Of a stretch of 64,000 nucleotides of DNA, positions 45,220-54,814 are shown in pieces. The position numbers and the translations under genes were made by a program. A model generated the notes under the pieces. The model did not search any database. It saw nothing but the letters and a program-made list of their open reading frames with translations, and was not told the origin of the DNA. The stretch's first letter is position 1, and each line of letters begins with the position of its first letter. Source of the stretch: Ruegeria sp. Ofav3-42 (GTDB lineage Bacteria; Pseudomonadota; Alphaproteobacteria; Rhodobacterales; Rhodobacteraceae); contig NZ_JAKRGB010000010.1 in the NCBI RefSeq assembly GCF_022347725.1, positions 1 through 64,000 on the forward strand. Direction: 5' to 3'.

Positions 45220-47070
45220 TCAACTGCGGCCGAACAATCGCTCGATATCGCTCAGCTTCAGTTCTACGTAAGTTGGCCGCCCGTGGTTGCATTGACCGGA
45301 ATGGGGCGTCGCCTCCATCTCGCGCAGCAGGGCGTTCATTTCCTCGGCCCGCATACGCCGACCGGACCGGACCGAGCCATGGCAAGCCACCCGACTGAGG
45401 ATCGCCTCAATCCGCGCCTGCACGGTTTGGCTTTCACCCTGATCGGCCAGTTCGTCTAGGATATCGAGGATCATTGCCTTTGCGTCCACCTCGCCCAGAA
45501 TGGCAGGTGTTTCACGCACAGCGACGGCCCCGCCGCCGAAAGGCTCAATCGTCAGCCCCAGCTTTGTCAGGTCATCCGCAACCTGCATCAAACGCGCGCA
45601 ATCCCCTTCAGACAGCTCGACGATTTCCGGGATCAGCAACGCCTGCGCAGCGACGCCGTTCTCAGCCATCTGATTTTTGAGCTTTTCATAGACCAGCCGC
45701 TCATGCGCGGCATGCTGGTCGACAATCACCATGCCATCGGCGGTCTGGGCGATGATGTAGTTCTCGTGCACTTGACCGCGCGCGGCACCCAGAGGCAGGT
45801 CTTCGACCGGAGCCTCAACGACCGGCGCCGGGGCCGGCTCGACCACGCTGCCGCTGTAATCCCGAGACAACTCGGCAAATCCTGGTGCCTGAGCCTGATA
45901 CGCCATTTGCCGCGCGGCGGGTGATGGACGATCCATCTGGTAGACACGTGCGGGTGCCGGCTGTGCCGGTTCTGGCCGCATCGCACCCAAGGTCGCATTT
46001 GCCACCGTGGTTGAGGCCCGGTGCCCGGCCTCGGCCAGCGCATGCCGCAGGGCCGAAACTATCAGACCGCGCGCCACGCCTGGATCGCGAAAGCGTACTT
46101 CGGATTTCGCGGGGTGCACATTCACGTCCACCAGCGTTGGTTCACAGTCGATGAATAGTGCTGCCGCCGGGTGGCGATCCCGGCTAAGGAAATCGAAATA
46201 AGCCGCCCGCAGTGCACCCGTCAGCATCTTGTCCCGCACGGGCCGCCCGTTCACAAACAGGTACTGCGCCACCGCAGCACCCCGCGAATAGGTTGGCAAG
46301 GCAGCGTAACCATACAATCTGATCCCATCGCGGGCGGCATCGATCTGCAGGGCGTTCTCGGCAAACTCGCGGCCGATCACGCGGGCCAGACGGGCATGCA
46401 ACGCATCGAACAAATCGCCATTCTCGCGGTCGGCGCGGAAGGTCACGCGCCCCTCGCCGCCCCCGGACACGTCCCGCAAGGTGAAGGTGACGGACGGTTC
46501 CGCCATGGCCAGACGCTTGACGGTGTCCGTAATCGCCTGGGCCTCAGCCCTGTCGGTGCGCATGAATTTCAAACGCGCTGGTGTCGCAAAAAAGAGATCG
46601 CGCAACTCAACCACCGTGCCCGCGCGCAGGGCGGCAGGCTTCACCGTCTCCATCCGACCGCCTGCAACGTGGATTGAGGCCGCCTCACCTCCGGGAACAC
46701 GGCTAGTGATGGTCAGACGCCCAACTGCGCCCAGCGACGGCAGCGCTTCGCCACGAAAGCCAAATGTGTGGATGTTGAGCAGGTCGGAGCCGTCGATTTT
46801 CGAGGTCGCGTGGCGGGATAAAGCCAAGGGCAAATCGTCAGCCGCGATCCCGCATCCATCATCGGTGACGCGAATCAGCGTCTTCCCCCCGTCGGCAATA
46901 TCTATAGCGATGCGGGTTGCCCCAGCGTCGATAGCGTTTTCCACCAGCTCTTTAACGGCCGAGGCCGGACGCTCGACAACCTCGCCCGCCGCGATACGGT
47001 TGATCGCCGCATCGTCCAGTTGCCGAATTACGGGTCGGTTTTCGCTGATATTGGGGTTTGCCTGCTCCAT
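45220..47070 (-). CDS. mutL: DNA mismatch repair protein MutL
   Basis: A 616-residue GHKL ATPase. The ATP motifs [18 protein letters not shown] and [13 protein letters not shown] are present. The C-terminal endonuclease motif [12 protein letters not shown] follows, with ACHGSVRSG and [11 protein letters not shown], so this is an endonuclease-type MutL. MutH is thus not expected. An upstream GTG/ATG reading to 47226 is unlikely; [20 protein letters not shown] is the usual start. The ribosome site is weak. Confidence 0.95.
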   Translation of the reverse strand: MEQANPNISENRPVIRQLDDAAINRIAAGEVVERPASAVKELVENAIDAGATRIAIDIADGGKTLIRVTDDGCGIAADDLPLALSRHATSKIDGSDLLNIHTFGFRGEALPSLGAVGRLTITSRVPGGEAASIHVAGGRMETVKPAALRAGTVVELRDLFFATPARLKFMRTDRAEAQAITDTVKRLAMAEPSVTFTLRDVSGGGEGRVTFRADRENGDLFDALHARLARVIGREFAENALQIDAARDGIRLYGYAALPTYSRGAAVAQYLFVNGRPVRDKMLTGALRAAYFDFLSRDRHPAAALFIDCEPTLVDVNVHPAKSEVRFRDPGVARGLIVSALRHALAEAGHRASTTVANATLGAMRPEPAQPAPARVYQMDRPSPAARQMAYQAQAPGFAELSRDYSGSVVEPAPAPVVEAPVEDLPLGAARGQVHENYIIAQTADGMVIVDQHAAHERLVYEKLKNQMAENGVAAQALLIPEIVELSEGDCARLMQVADDLTKLGLTIEPFGGGAVAVRETPAILGEVDAKAMILDILDELADQGESQTVQARIEAILSRVACHGSVRSGRRMRAEEMNALLREMEATPHSGQCNHGRPTYVELKLSDIERLFGRS

Positions 47071-47142
47071 ACCACCAGACCTAGCACAGACGTGCGCGAT
47101 TCTGCCACCGGTTTGGCACACTAGTCTTGAGGAAGAGGGGGG

Positions 47143-47205
47143 CGTTCGAACAACCGCGCTGTACCCGCCAGACAAACAGGCAGTCTGGTCGCGATTGTTC
47201 GAACG
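47143..47205. repeat. 63-bp interrupted inverted repeat upstream of mutL
   Basis: The arms are CGTTCGAACAA (47143-47153) and TTGTTCGAACG (47195-47205), extended inward by CGCG / CGCG and CCAGAC / GTCTGG around a 9-nt loop. The inner part is interrupted by one mismatch and an 8-9 nt bulge. It stands 73 nt before the mutL start in a 282-bp gap that otherwise has no recognisable gene. It might be a hairpin or a protein-binding site. Confidence 0.6.
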
Positions 47206-47352
47206 ATCCGGGTGAGTGGTGGTCATTCAGTAATCAATGGACAAGTTTCTACCACGAATCCGACCACCAGAGTTGAAGACTCTCCCTACCACGATTTCGG
47301 CGGCGAAGTTTGGCCGATGACCCGCGGTCAACGGTGGCGGGAAGACGCCGTG

Positions 47353-48282
47353 TCAAGCCGTACTCGGCGCGCCAGCCCGGGTCCGGCACGGGCCCCAGAT
47401 GGCCGTACAAGCCAGGATCAGACCGGACATTGTTGCGATCATACCCGCCGCGCTGACTGCATCCGCCGCACCCAGCCACAAAGGTCCGTACCCGGCCAGA
47501 ACGTACCCGCTCACCGCTGATACGATTGCGAAAACAACGCTCCAGGTAATCTGCGTTTCAAGCCGGTTGGTCATCATGCGCGCGGCCGCAGGGGGGCAGA
47601 TGAACATCGCGATCACGATGATCGACCCTACCGCATCAAACGCCGCGACCGCTGCGATAGCGGCAATTATCACCAGGGCGAATCCCAAAGCTCCGGTGCG
47701 AACGCCAATCGTTCGCGCGAACCCCTCGTCGAAGGTGGAAATCTTAAGAGGCCGCCAAAACAGCCACATGAACAGGCTGACGACGAGCAACGTCAGCGCG
47801 ATCCGCGGCAGTTCCGGCGGCAGCCCCGCCAGCGCTTCGGGATCGAATAGCGAGGACCAGCCGGTCGCATCCAACCAGATCAGGCTTTCCAGATTACCAT
47901 AAAGCGCATGCTCCACATCCAGATGCACGGTCGAGGTATCGGTCTGCTCCAACAGCAAAACCCCTGCCGCGAACATGGTCGTGAAGACAACGCCCATCGC
48001 GGCGCCCGGTTCGATCTGGCCCAAGCGTCGGACCGCCTCGATCATCACCACCGCAACCACGGACGCACCAGCCGCGCCCAGCATCATGGGCCAGGTCGAA
48101 ATCGCTCCGGTCAGCAGAAAGGCCACAACGATGCCGGGCAGCACCACATGGCTGATCGCATCCCCGATCAGGGCCTGCTTGCGTAGCACCAGAAAGTTCC
48201 CCGGGAGCGCGCAAGCGATGGCAGCGAAGGTGCCAATCAGCAAGGGGGTCAAAGACAGGGGGACGAATTCTTCACCGCTCAT
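47353..48282 (-). CDS. troD: Mn/Zn ABC transporter permease (TroD/SitD type)
   Basis: A 309-residue membrane protein of the ABC-3 permease family with about nine helices. GDAISHVVLPGIVVAFLL and FDAVGSIIVIAMFICPPAAARMM are family segments. It forms the second permease of the TroABCD system and overlaps troC by 4 nt. Comparable genes are also named sitD, mntD or znuB. Confidence 0.85.
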   Translation of the reverse strand: MSGEEFVPLSLTPLLIGTFAAIACALPGNFLVLRKQALIGDAISHVVLPGIVVAFLLTGAISTWPMMLGAAGASVVAVVMIEAVRRLGQIEPGAAMGVVFTTMFAAGVLLLEQTDTSTVHLDVEHALYGNLESLIWLDATGWSSLFDPEALAGLPPELPRIALTLLVVSLFMWLFWRPLKISTFDEGFARTIGVRTGALGFALVIIAAIAAVAAFDAVGSIIVIAMFICPPAAARMMTNRLETQITWSVVFAIVSAVSGYVLAGYGPLWLGAADAVSAAGMIATMSGLILACTAIWGPCRTRAGAPSTA

Positions 48283-49484
48283 GCCGGAACCTCCTGCGGG
48301 CCACCAATCTGGCGGTCGATCTCAACGATCTGGTCTTGGGTCAGTACAGTTTCGATGTCCCGCAGCCCATCATAAAGGGCCGCCGTCGCTTCATGCGCCT
48401 GATCGGCCCGGACAATCTCCCAGCGTTTCTCATCGCGCAGCGCCTTGGCAGCGCGGGCTTTACCCGTTTCAGTCGCAACGCCATCGGCACGGGCCAAACC
48501 AGCGCGCCTTAGCAGGCGGAGGGTCAGCGGTTCGTAGATTTTTTGCCCTTGGGCAAGCGCCAGCAGGCCCTGCCGAATGTGGACTCGGCGCTGGAACCGC
48601 AGATGTCGCAGAACGGCGGCCAGAACACCCCGGACGGGCGCAAGGAACAAGGACAGGGCAAAGAAACCAAAGCTGACCAGCACAATGATCGGGCCGGTCG
48701 GCAGGTTCGGGGCCGAAGCCGACAGCGCTGCACCCAGATAGCCCGCCAACCCTCCGGCCAGACCGGCCAGCAGTACAACGCGGTCCGAACGTTCGCTCCA
48801 AAACCGCGCGGTGACGGGGGGTATGATCAGCAGCGCCACGATCAGGATCAACCCGACAATCTTCAGCCCTACCACAGTAACTGCCATCACCAGACCCATC
48901 ATCGCCAGATCAATACGGTGCACCGGCAGCCCTCGTGCAGCGGCGTACTCGGGGTCAAAGGCCACCATGGTCATCGGGCGGCGAATAATCATCACCAGCA
49001 ACAGCGTCGCTGCACCGCCGATCGCAATGATCAGCGCGTCCGCCCGAAGCATCCCGGCGGTAGACCCCAACAAAAACCCTTCAAGACCGGCCTGACGGCC
49101 CACGCCCATTGTCTGGATTACAGTCAAAAGCACGATGCCAAAACCAAAGAACACTGAAAGGACAGCCCCGATGGCGGCATCTTCGGCCAACCGTGTATGT
49201 CGGGTCAGCCAGTTCATGCACAGCAAGCCAACCCATGCAGATATCGCCGAACCCGCCAGAAGGCCGATCAGATTGCGCCCATCGCCACCCAAGGCGACCA
49301 GCACCATGAACCCAAGGCAGACACCGGGAAGCGTCGCGTGGCTGATTGCGTCGCTGACCAGCGCGCGTTTACGCAAGAACAGAAACGTACCGGTCACGCC
49401 CGCAGACACACCAAGCAACGTCGCACCAATAGCGACCAGCGTGGCGTTATAGCCAAGCTGCAGCATCAGAGCATCCCAAAGCAT
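48279..49484 (-). CDS. troC: Mn/Zn ABC transporter permease with C-terminal winged-helix extension (TroC type)
   Basis: A 401-residue ABC-3 permease. The membrane part (about 1-285) has SDAISHATLPGVCLGFMVL and LKIVGLILIVALLIIPPVTARFW. A C-terminal cytosolic extension of about 110 residues, with LRLLRRAGLARADGVATETG, looks like a winged-helix domain. MntC of Bacillus subtilis is similarly long. The extension might link transport to regulation. It lies between troB and troD. Confidence 0.85.
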   Translation of the reverse strand: MLWDALMLQLGYNATLVAIGATLLGVSAGVTGTFLFLRKRALVSDAISHATLPGVCLGFMVLVALGGDGRNLIGLLAGSAISAWVGLLCMNWLTRHTRLAEDAAIGAVLSVFFGFGIVLLTVIQTMGVGRQAGLEGFLLGSTAGMLRADALIIAIGGAATLLLVMIIRRPMTMVAFDPEYAAARGLPVHRIDLAMMGLVMAVTVVGLKIVGLILIVALLIIPPVTARFWSERSDRVVLLAGLAGGLAGYLGAALSASAPNLPTGPIIVLVSFGFFALSLFLAPVRGVLAAVLRHLRFQRRVHIRQGLLALAQGQKIYEPLTLRLLRRAGLARADGVATETGKARAAKALRDEKRWEIVRADQAHEATAALYDGLRDIETVLTQDQIVEIDRQIGGPQEVPA

Positions 49485-49487
49485 GAT

Positions 49488-50294
49488 TTACCCCAGCGCG
49501 CGAGATATCTGGTCGATCTGGGCAGTGGCCAGACGTCCGCCATAGGCGGATTGCAGAGTCTCGGCTGTAAACGCCTCGGCAACCGGCCCTTCGGCCACTT
49601 TGCGCGTGTTGATCAGGAACACATGGTCGAAGTAATCGGTGACAGTGGCCAGATCATGATGAACGGCAACCACGGTCTTGCCCGCCTCTTTCAACGATTT
49701 GAGCACGGCGATGATCGCCTTTTCGGTCGCCGCATCGACGCCGGCAAAGGGTTCATCCAACAGGTACAGATCGGCGTCCTGCGCCAGAGCGCGGGCCAGA
49801 AAGACCCGCTGTTGCTGGCCTCCGGAAAGCTGACCGATCTGACGATCCGCGAAATCGCGCATCCCGACCCGGTTGAGACAGTCCATGGCTCGGGACATGT
49901 GGCGAGCACGCACGCGACCCAGCAATCCCAGCTCCCGCGACAGGCCCATGAGTACCACGTCGATCACGCGCGTCGGGAAATCCCAGTCCACGCTTGCGCG
50001 TTGCGGTACATAGGCGATCCGGGCGCGTTGTTTCTCCAACGGTTCGCCAAAGACGGACACCTGCCCGGACAAGGGTGAGACAATGCCCAGCGCCGCTTTC
50101 AGGAGTGTCGATTTACCGGCACCGTTTGGCCCGATGATCGCCGTCATCGCACCCGGCTCCACGGTCATGTCCACCGAAAATACCGCTGGCTTCTGGCCGT
50201 AGGACACGGTCAAACCGCGAATGGCCAGAGGGCTGCTCTCGATGCCTATCTCGGCAACCGATACACCCTGATTAGCGGCCAGCTCCAACATCAC
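49488..50294 (-). CDS. troB: Mn/Zn ABC transporter ATPase (TroB type)
   Basis: A 268-residue ATPase with Walker A IIGPNGAGKSTLLKA, ABC signature LSGGQQQRVFLARALA and Walker B DLYLLDEPFAGVD. It powers metal uptake with the two permeases TroC and TroD. It begins directly after troA. Confidence 0.9.
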   Translation of the reverse strand: MMLELAANQGVSVAEIGIESSPLAIRGLTVSYGQKPAVFSVDMTVEPGAMTAIIGPNGAGKSTLLKAALGIVSPLSGQVSVFGEPLEKQRARIAYVPQRASVDWDFPTRVIDVVLMGLSRELGLLGRVRARHMSRAMDCLNRVGMRDFADRQIGQLSGGQQQRVFLARALAQDADLYLLDEPFAGVDAATEKAIIAVLKSLKEAGKTVVAVHHDLATVTDYFDHVFLINTRKVAEGPVAEAFTAETLQSAYGGRLATAQIDQISRALG

Positions 50295-51248
50295 TCAAAA
50301 CCCCGCCGACAGCTTGCCGTTCATGCCACGGTCGGGCACATCGGCACCCAGCGCGCCTGCGATCACAGTGATGTTGTGGTCCAGCATGCCGATATAGGTG
50401 CCTTCATAGGTGCCCGGTTCTCCCATAGCGTCGGAATACAGTTCTCCACCGATGCCGACATCATGACCTTTGGCCGCAGCGCCCTCGATCAGCGCACGCA
50501 TCGACCGGTCAGAAACCGAGCTTTCCACGAACACGGCCGTCAATTCCTGATCTACCAGCGTATCGACCAATTCCCCGATCCGGTTCAAACCGGCCTCGGA
50601 CTGGGTCGAAATGCCCTGAATACCAAGCACTTCATAGCCATAATCCGCACCGAAATAGCCAAAGGCGTCATGAGCGGTTACCAGCACCCGATTGCTTTCA
50701 GGTACAGCTGCAAGCGCCTCTTTACCATAAGCCTCAAGCTGGTCTATTTCAGCCAAAAACGCTGCGGTGTTGGCCTGAAACGCATCTGCAGCTTCGGGGC
50801 GCGCCTCAGTCAGGGCCTTCTGGACCTCAACCGCCACATCGCGCCACAGAGCGGGGCTCATCCACACATGCGGGTCGTATTTGTCGGCATAGTCGTCATG
50901 GGCGCGCAGCCTGGACTTATCCACCCCTTCGGCAACGGCCACGACGGGCCGTTTACGCTCGAGGTCGTGGAAGAACTCTTCCATCTGCGCCTCAAGGTAG
51001 AGACCATGCCACAGGATCAGGTCCGCGCGGGTCATGGCCACGATATCGCTACGGGTCTGGCGATAGGCGTGCGGGTCGACGCCGGGGCCCATAAGACCCT
51101 TCACCTCAACCTGATCGCCACCGATCTGACGCGCCGTGTCGGCGATCATTCCCGTGGTAGCAACGACTTTGAGCGGCGCTTCAGCCCAAGCTGCCACCGG
51201 CAGCGCGGCGGCAATTGCCAAAGCCGCAAGAAAACTACGACGAATCAT
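50295..51248 (-). CDS. troA: Mn/Zn-binding periplasmic protein (TroA type)
   Basis: A 317-residue substrate-binding protein with a signal peptide (MIRRSFLAALAIAAALPVAAWA). The cluster A-I metal site is His60 (DPHAY), His127 (YDPHVW), His193 (VTAHDAFGYFG) and Asp273 (YSDAMG). That is the TroA set, which binds Zn or Mn, rather than the His-His-Glu-Asp of PsaA. The segment GIQGISTQSEA is also TroA-like. The start has GGAG 10 nt upstream. It is divergent from deoC, with two palindromes in between. Confidence 0.88.
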   Translation of the reverse strand: MIRRSFLAALAIAAALPVAAWAEAPLKVVATTGMIADTARQIGGDQVEVKGLMGPGVDPHAYRQTRSDIVAMTRADLILWHGLYLEAQMEEFFHDLERKRPVVAVAEGVDKSRLRAHDDYADKYDPHVWMSPALWRDVAVEVQKALTEARPEAADAFQANTAAFLAEIDQLEAYGKEALAAVPESNRVLVTAHDAFGYFGADYGYEVLGIQGISTQSEAGLNRIGELVDTLVDQELTAVFVESSVSDRSMRALIEGAAAKGHDVGIGGELYSDAMGEPGTYEGTYIGMLDHNITVIAGALGADVPDRGMNGKLSAGF

Positions 51249-51285
51249 TGCTGACTCCATTTTGGTATCCTGTTGAGAATGAATA

Positions 51286-51332
51286 TGCGAACCATTCGCA
51301 ACTAAGTCAACGCTATTGCGAATTATTCGCAA
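51286..51332. promoter_or_regulatory. Two TGCGAA-N3-TTCGCA palindromes before troA (candidate Mur sites)
   Basis: TGCGAACCATTCGCA (51286-51300) and TTGCGAATTATTCGCAA (51316-51332, core 51317-51331) are 15-bp repeats of the same palindrome, 31 bp apart centre to centre. The second has perfect arms. They sit 38 and 69 nt upstream of the troA start. The pattern is like the manganese-responsive Mur (Fur-family) sites known before alphaproteobacterial sit genes. They may also influence the divergent deoC. Confidence 0.6.
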
Positions 51333-51446
51333 GAAAACACGAATTTTGTCCATTTGGTCAAAAAAATTGCACGGGCAGGGCTGGTATGCCTTCCATTCAG
51401 TCGCAAGCCATGCGAATTTGTCGGAAACCTCCCAAAGGATGTGAAG

Positions 51447-52445
51447 ATGGATACGCAGAGCTCAGAAAGCCCCGTGCGCACAGCGCATCTGCCGCAAGTG
51501 ACCGAGCCCAGAAACCCCGGCATGGATCTGGATCTGGACTGGGTGCGCGCCGTGCAAGCCAACACCTCGGCCATCGAGCGCCGTGCCGCGACCTTGCCCG
51601 GTCGGCGGTCCGTGAAAAAGGACTATCAGGCTGCGTGGCTGCTGAAGGCAATCACGATGATCGACCTGACCACCCTGTCGGGTGACGACACGGTTGGCCG
51701 TGTCCGTCGCCTGTGCGCCAAGGCTCGACAGCCGGTTGCGCCTTCGGTTCTGCAGGCGCTGGACATGCCACCGATTACCACAGGCGCTGTCTGCGTCTAT
51801 CACGACATGATCGAAACCGCCGTGGACGCGCTGCACGGCACCGGCATTCCGGTTGCCGCTGTGTCCACCGGTTTCCCGGCTGGCCTTTCCCCCTTCCACC
51901 TGCGTGTGGCAGAGATCGAAGAAAGCGTGAAGGCCGGAGCCGAAGAGATCGACATCGTCATCTCGCGTCGTCATGTCCTGTCGGGCGATTGGCAGGCGCT
52001 GTACGAGGAAATGAAAGCCTTCCGCGTGGCCTGCGGCGATGCCCATGTCAAAGCCATCCTCGCCACCGGAGAGTTGGGCAGCTTGCGCAACGTCGCCCGC
52101 GCCTCACTTGTTTGCATGATGGCGGGCGCCGATTTCATCAAGACCTCGACCGGTAAGGAAAGCGTCAACGCCACCCTGCCCGTTTCGCTGGTGATGATCC
52201 GCGCGATCCGCGACTACTATGACCGCACCGGTTATCGCGTTGGCTACAAGCCTGCAGGCGGGATTTCCAAAGCCAAGGACGCGCTGGTGTACCTGTCGCT
52301 GATCAAGGACGAGTTGGGCGACCGCTGGCTGGAGCAGGACCTGTTCCGCTTTGGCGCTTCGTCGCTGCTGGGTGATATTGAGCGACAGTTGGAACACTAT
52401 GTCACTGGCGCGTATTCCGCCGGTCACCGTCACTCCATGGGCTGA
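51447..52445 (+). CDS. deoC: Deoxyribose-phosphate aldolase
   Basis: A 332-residue class I aldolase that cleaves 2-deoxyribose 5-phosphate to glyceraldehyde 3-phosphate and acetaldehyde. The Schiff-base lysine is in ADFIKTSTGK and the second lysine in YKPAGGISK. AGGATGTGAAG lies just before the ATG; an earlier start at 51354 would begin near the palindromes and is unconserved. The protein is longer than the roughly 250-residue E. coli form, because of about 65 N-terminal residues. It is followed by an ALDH16 that could oxidise the acetaldehyde. Confidence 0.92.
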   Translation: MDTQSSESPVRTAHLPQVTEPRNPGMDLDLDWVRAVQANTSAIERRAATLPGRRSVKKDYQAAWLLKAITMIDLTTLSGDDTVGRVRRLCAKARQPVAPSVLQALDMPPITTGAVCVYHDMIETAVDALHGTGIPVAAVSTGFPAGLSPFHLRVAEIEESVKAGAEEIDIVISRRHVLSGDWQALYEEMKAFRVACGDAHVKAILATGELGSLRNVARASLVCMMAGADFIKTSTGKESVNATLPVSLVMIRAIRDYYDRTGYRVGYKPAGGISKAKDALVYLSLIKDELGDRWLEQDLFRFGASSLLGDIERQLEHYVTGAYSAGHRHSMG

Positions 52446-52456
52446 GGATAAGAACA

Positions 52457-54790
52457 ATGACAGTCAAAGAGATTTTCGAAACCATGGATTACGGCCCTGC
52501 TCCCGAAAGCGCTGCCGAGGCTCTGGCCTGGCTGGTCGATCAGGGTGACAAGTTCGGTCAATACGTCGACGGTACCTTCACGAAACCCGGCAAAGGCTTC
52601 GAAAGCCGCAACCCTGCGACCGGTGAGGTGCTGGCCAAGCTGACGCAGGCGAAACAGGCCGATGTGGATGCCGCCGTTTCTGCCGCGCGCAAGGCGCAAC
52701 CGAAATGGGAGAAACTGGGCGGCGCAGGCCGAGCGCGGTACCTCTATGCCATCGCGCGCCTGTTGCAAAAGCACTCGCGCCTGTTTGCCGTGCTGGAAAG
52801 CCTCGACAACGGCAAACCGATCCGCGAGTCGCGTGACATCGACATCCCGCTGGTGCAACGGCACTTCTACTATCACGCGGGCATGGCGCAGCTGATGGAA
52901 AGCGAACTGCCTGACGCTGAGGCTCTGGGTGTGTGCGGGCAGATTATCCCGTGGAACTTCCCGCTGCTGATGCTGGCGTGGAAAATCGCCCCGGCGATTG
53001 CGATGGGCAACACAGTGGTTCTGAAACCAGCCGAGTACACCTCGCTGACCGCGCTACTGTTCGCCGATATCTGCTCGCAGGCCGGGTTGCCGAAAGGTGT
53101 AGTCAACATCGTCACAGGCGACGGTGCTGTGGGTGAGATGATCGTGTCCTCAGATGTCGACAAGATCGCCTTTACCGGCTCGACCGTTGTCGGTCGTCGC
53201 ATCCGTGAGGCGACCGCTGGCTCGGGCAAGGAACTGACGTTGGAGCTGGGTGGCAAGTCCGCCTACATCGTCTTTGACGACGCCGATATTGATTCAGCCA
53301 TCGAAGGTCTGGTCGACGCAATCTGGTTCAACCAGGGTCAGGTTTGCTGTGCGGGTTCGCGCCTGTTGGTGCAGGAAGGCATCACCGACCGGTTCCACGA
53401 GAAACTGCGCGCCCGCATGGACAAGCTGCGCATTGGCGATCCGCTGGACAAATGCATAGACGTGGGTGCCGTTGTGGATCCGGTTCAGTTGCAGACCATC
53501 AAGGGCTTGGTCGAAAGCAACACGGTTGGTCACGTGCATCAGGCGGCTTGCGATCTGCCTGCGAACGGCTGTTATTACCCGCCGACGCTGATCTCAGGCC
53601 TTGAGACATCAGATCCGCTGATGCAGGAAGAGATCTTCGGTCCGGTGTTGGTGTCGTCCACCTTCCGCACACCGGAAGAGGCGGTCGAACTGGCCAACAA
53701 CACACGTTACGGGCTGGCCGCGACTGTATGGACCGAGAATGTGAACCTCGCGCTGGATATCGCGCCAAAGCTGGTTGCAGGCGTGGTCTGGGTGAATGCC
53801 ACCAACCTGTTCGACGCAGCCGCTGGGTTCGGCGGCGTGCGCGAAAGCGGTTTTGGCCGCGAAGGCGGTTGGGAAGGTCTTGCGGCCTACACCAAGCCCA
53901 AAGGTAAAGCTAAGCCGCTGGCGAAAGTTGAAGCGGTGATGGGCGAAGGGGCTCCGGTCGACCCGATTGACCGTACCGCCAAGATGTATGTCGGCGGCAA
54001 GCAGGCGCGGCCCGACGGCGGCTATTCCAAACCCGTCTGGGGCAAGTCCGGCCTGCTGGGCCATGTTGGGCTCGCCAACCGTAAGGACGTGCGCAACGCG
54101 GTTGAGGCCGCGGCAGGTGCGAAAGGCTGGTCCATGACCACCGGCCACCTGCGCGCGCAGATTCTGTATTACATCGGTGAAAACCTCTCGGCGCGTGCCG
54201 ATGAGTTCGCCGCACGCATCGACTCCATGACCGGCAGGAAGGACGGCGCGAAAGAGGTCGAAGCCTCGATCCAGCGCCTGTTCACCGCTGCTGCCTGGGC
54301 CGACAAGTATGACGGTCAGGTACACGGCGTTCCGATCCGCGGCGTGGCGATTGCCATGAAAGAGTCCGTTGGTGTCATCGGTGCGCTGTGCGCCGACGAA
54401 GCACCCCTTCTGGGTCTTGTGTCTGCGATGGCTCCGGCGATTGCGATGGGCAACCGAACGGTTCTGGTGGCCTCGGAGCCCTATCCGCTGGCAGCGACCG
54501 ATTTCTACCAGATTCTCGAAACCTCAGACGTGCCCGCTGGCGTGGTCAACATCCTGACCGGCAGCCACGCGGAGTTGGCGAAACCGCTGGCTTCACACCT
54601 GAACGTCGATGCGGTCTGGTCGTTCTCGTCCACCGACCTGTCGAAAGAGATCGAGGTCGTCTCGGCCGGGAACCTGAAACGGACCTGGGTCAATAACGCG
54701 ACGGCATTTGATTGGGGCGTGGACCAATCTCGCCGCTTCCTGCAGGCTGCGACCGAAGTCAAAAACATCTGGGTGCCCTACGGAGAGTAG
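52457..54790 (+). CDS. Two-domain aldehyde dehydrogenase (ALDH16 type)
   Basis: A 777-residue protein with a complete aldehyde dehydrogenase domain (about 1-475) and a second, degenerate one (about 490-777). The first domain has catalytic Glu263 (TLELGGKSAY) and Cys297 (GQVCCAGSR). The second has VIGALCADEAPLLGLVSAMAP but no catalytic Cys/Glu pair. This two-domain shape with an inactive second copy is characteristic of ALDH16. Lying 11 nt after deoC, it may oxidise acetaldehyde from deoxyribose breakdown. Confidence 0.85.
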   Translation: MTVKEIFETMDYGPAPESAAEALAWLVDQGDKFGQYVDGTFTKPGKGFESRNPATGEVLAKLTQAKQADVDAAVSAARKAQPKWEKLGGAGRARYLYAIARLLQKHSRLFAVLESLDNGKPIRESRDIDIPLVQRHFYYHAGMAQLMESELPDAEALGVCGQIIPWNFPLLMLAWKIAPAIAMGNTVVLKPAEYTSLTALLFADICSQAGLPKGVVNIVTGDGAVGEMIVSSDVDKIAFTGSTVVGRRIREATAGSGKELTLELGGKSAYIVFDDADIDSAIEGLVDAIWFNQGQVCCAGSRLLVQEGITDRFHEKLRARMDKLRIGDPLDKCIDVGAVVDPVQLQTIKGLVESNTVGHVHQAACDLPANGCYYPPTLISGLETSDPLMQEEIFGPVLVSSTFRTPEEAVELANNTRYGLAATVWTENVNLALDIAPKLVAGVVWVNATNLFDAAAGFGGVRESGFGREGGWEGLAAYTKPKGKAKPLAKVEAVMGEGAPVDPIDRTAKMYVGGKQARPDGGYSKPVWGKSGLLGHVGLANRKDVRNAVEAAAGAKGWSMTTGHLRAQILYYIGENLSARADEFAARIDSMTGRKDGAKEVEASIQRLFTAAAWADKYDGQVHGVPIRGVAIAMKESVGVIGALCADEAPLLGLVSAMAPAIAMGNRTVLVASEPYPLAATDFYQILETSDVPAGVVNILTGSHAELAKPLASHLNVDAVWSFSSTDLSKEIEVVSAGNLKRTWVNNATAFDWGVDQSRRFLQAATEVKNIWVPYGE

Positions 54791-54814
54791 GGCTCCCCTC
54801 CAAGGGAGGCCTAC

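Noticed and set aside
47195..47205. LexA-type box in the inverted repeat before mutL
   Set aside because: The alphaproteobacterial SOS site GTTC-N7-GTTC is not present; GTTCGAAC here has no 7-nt spacer.
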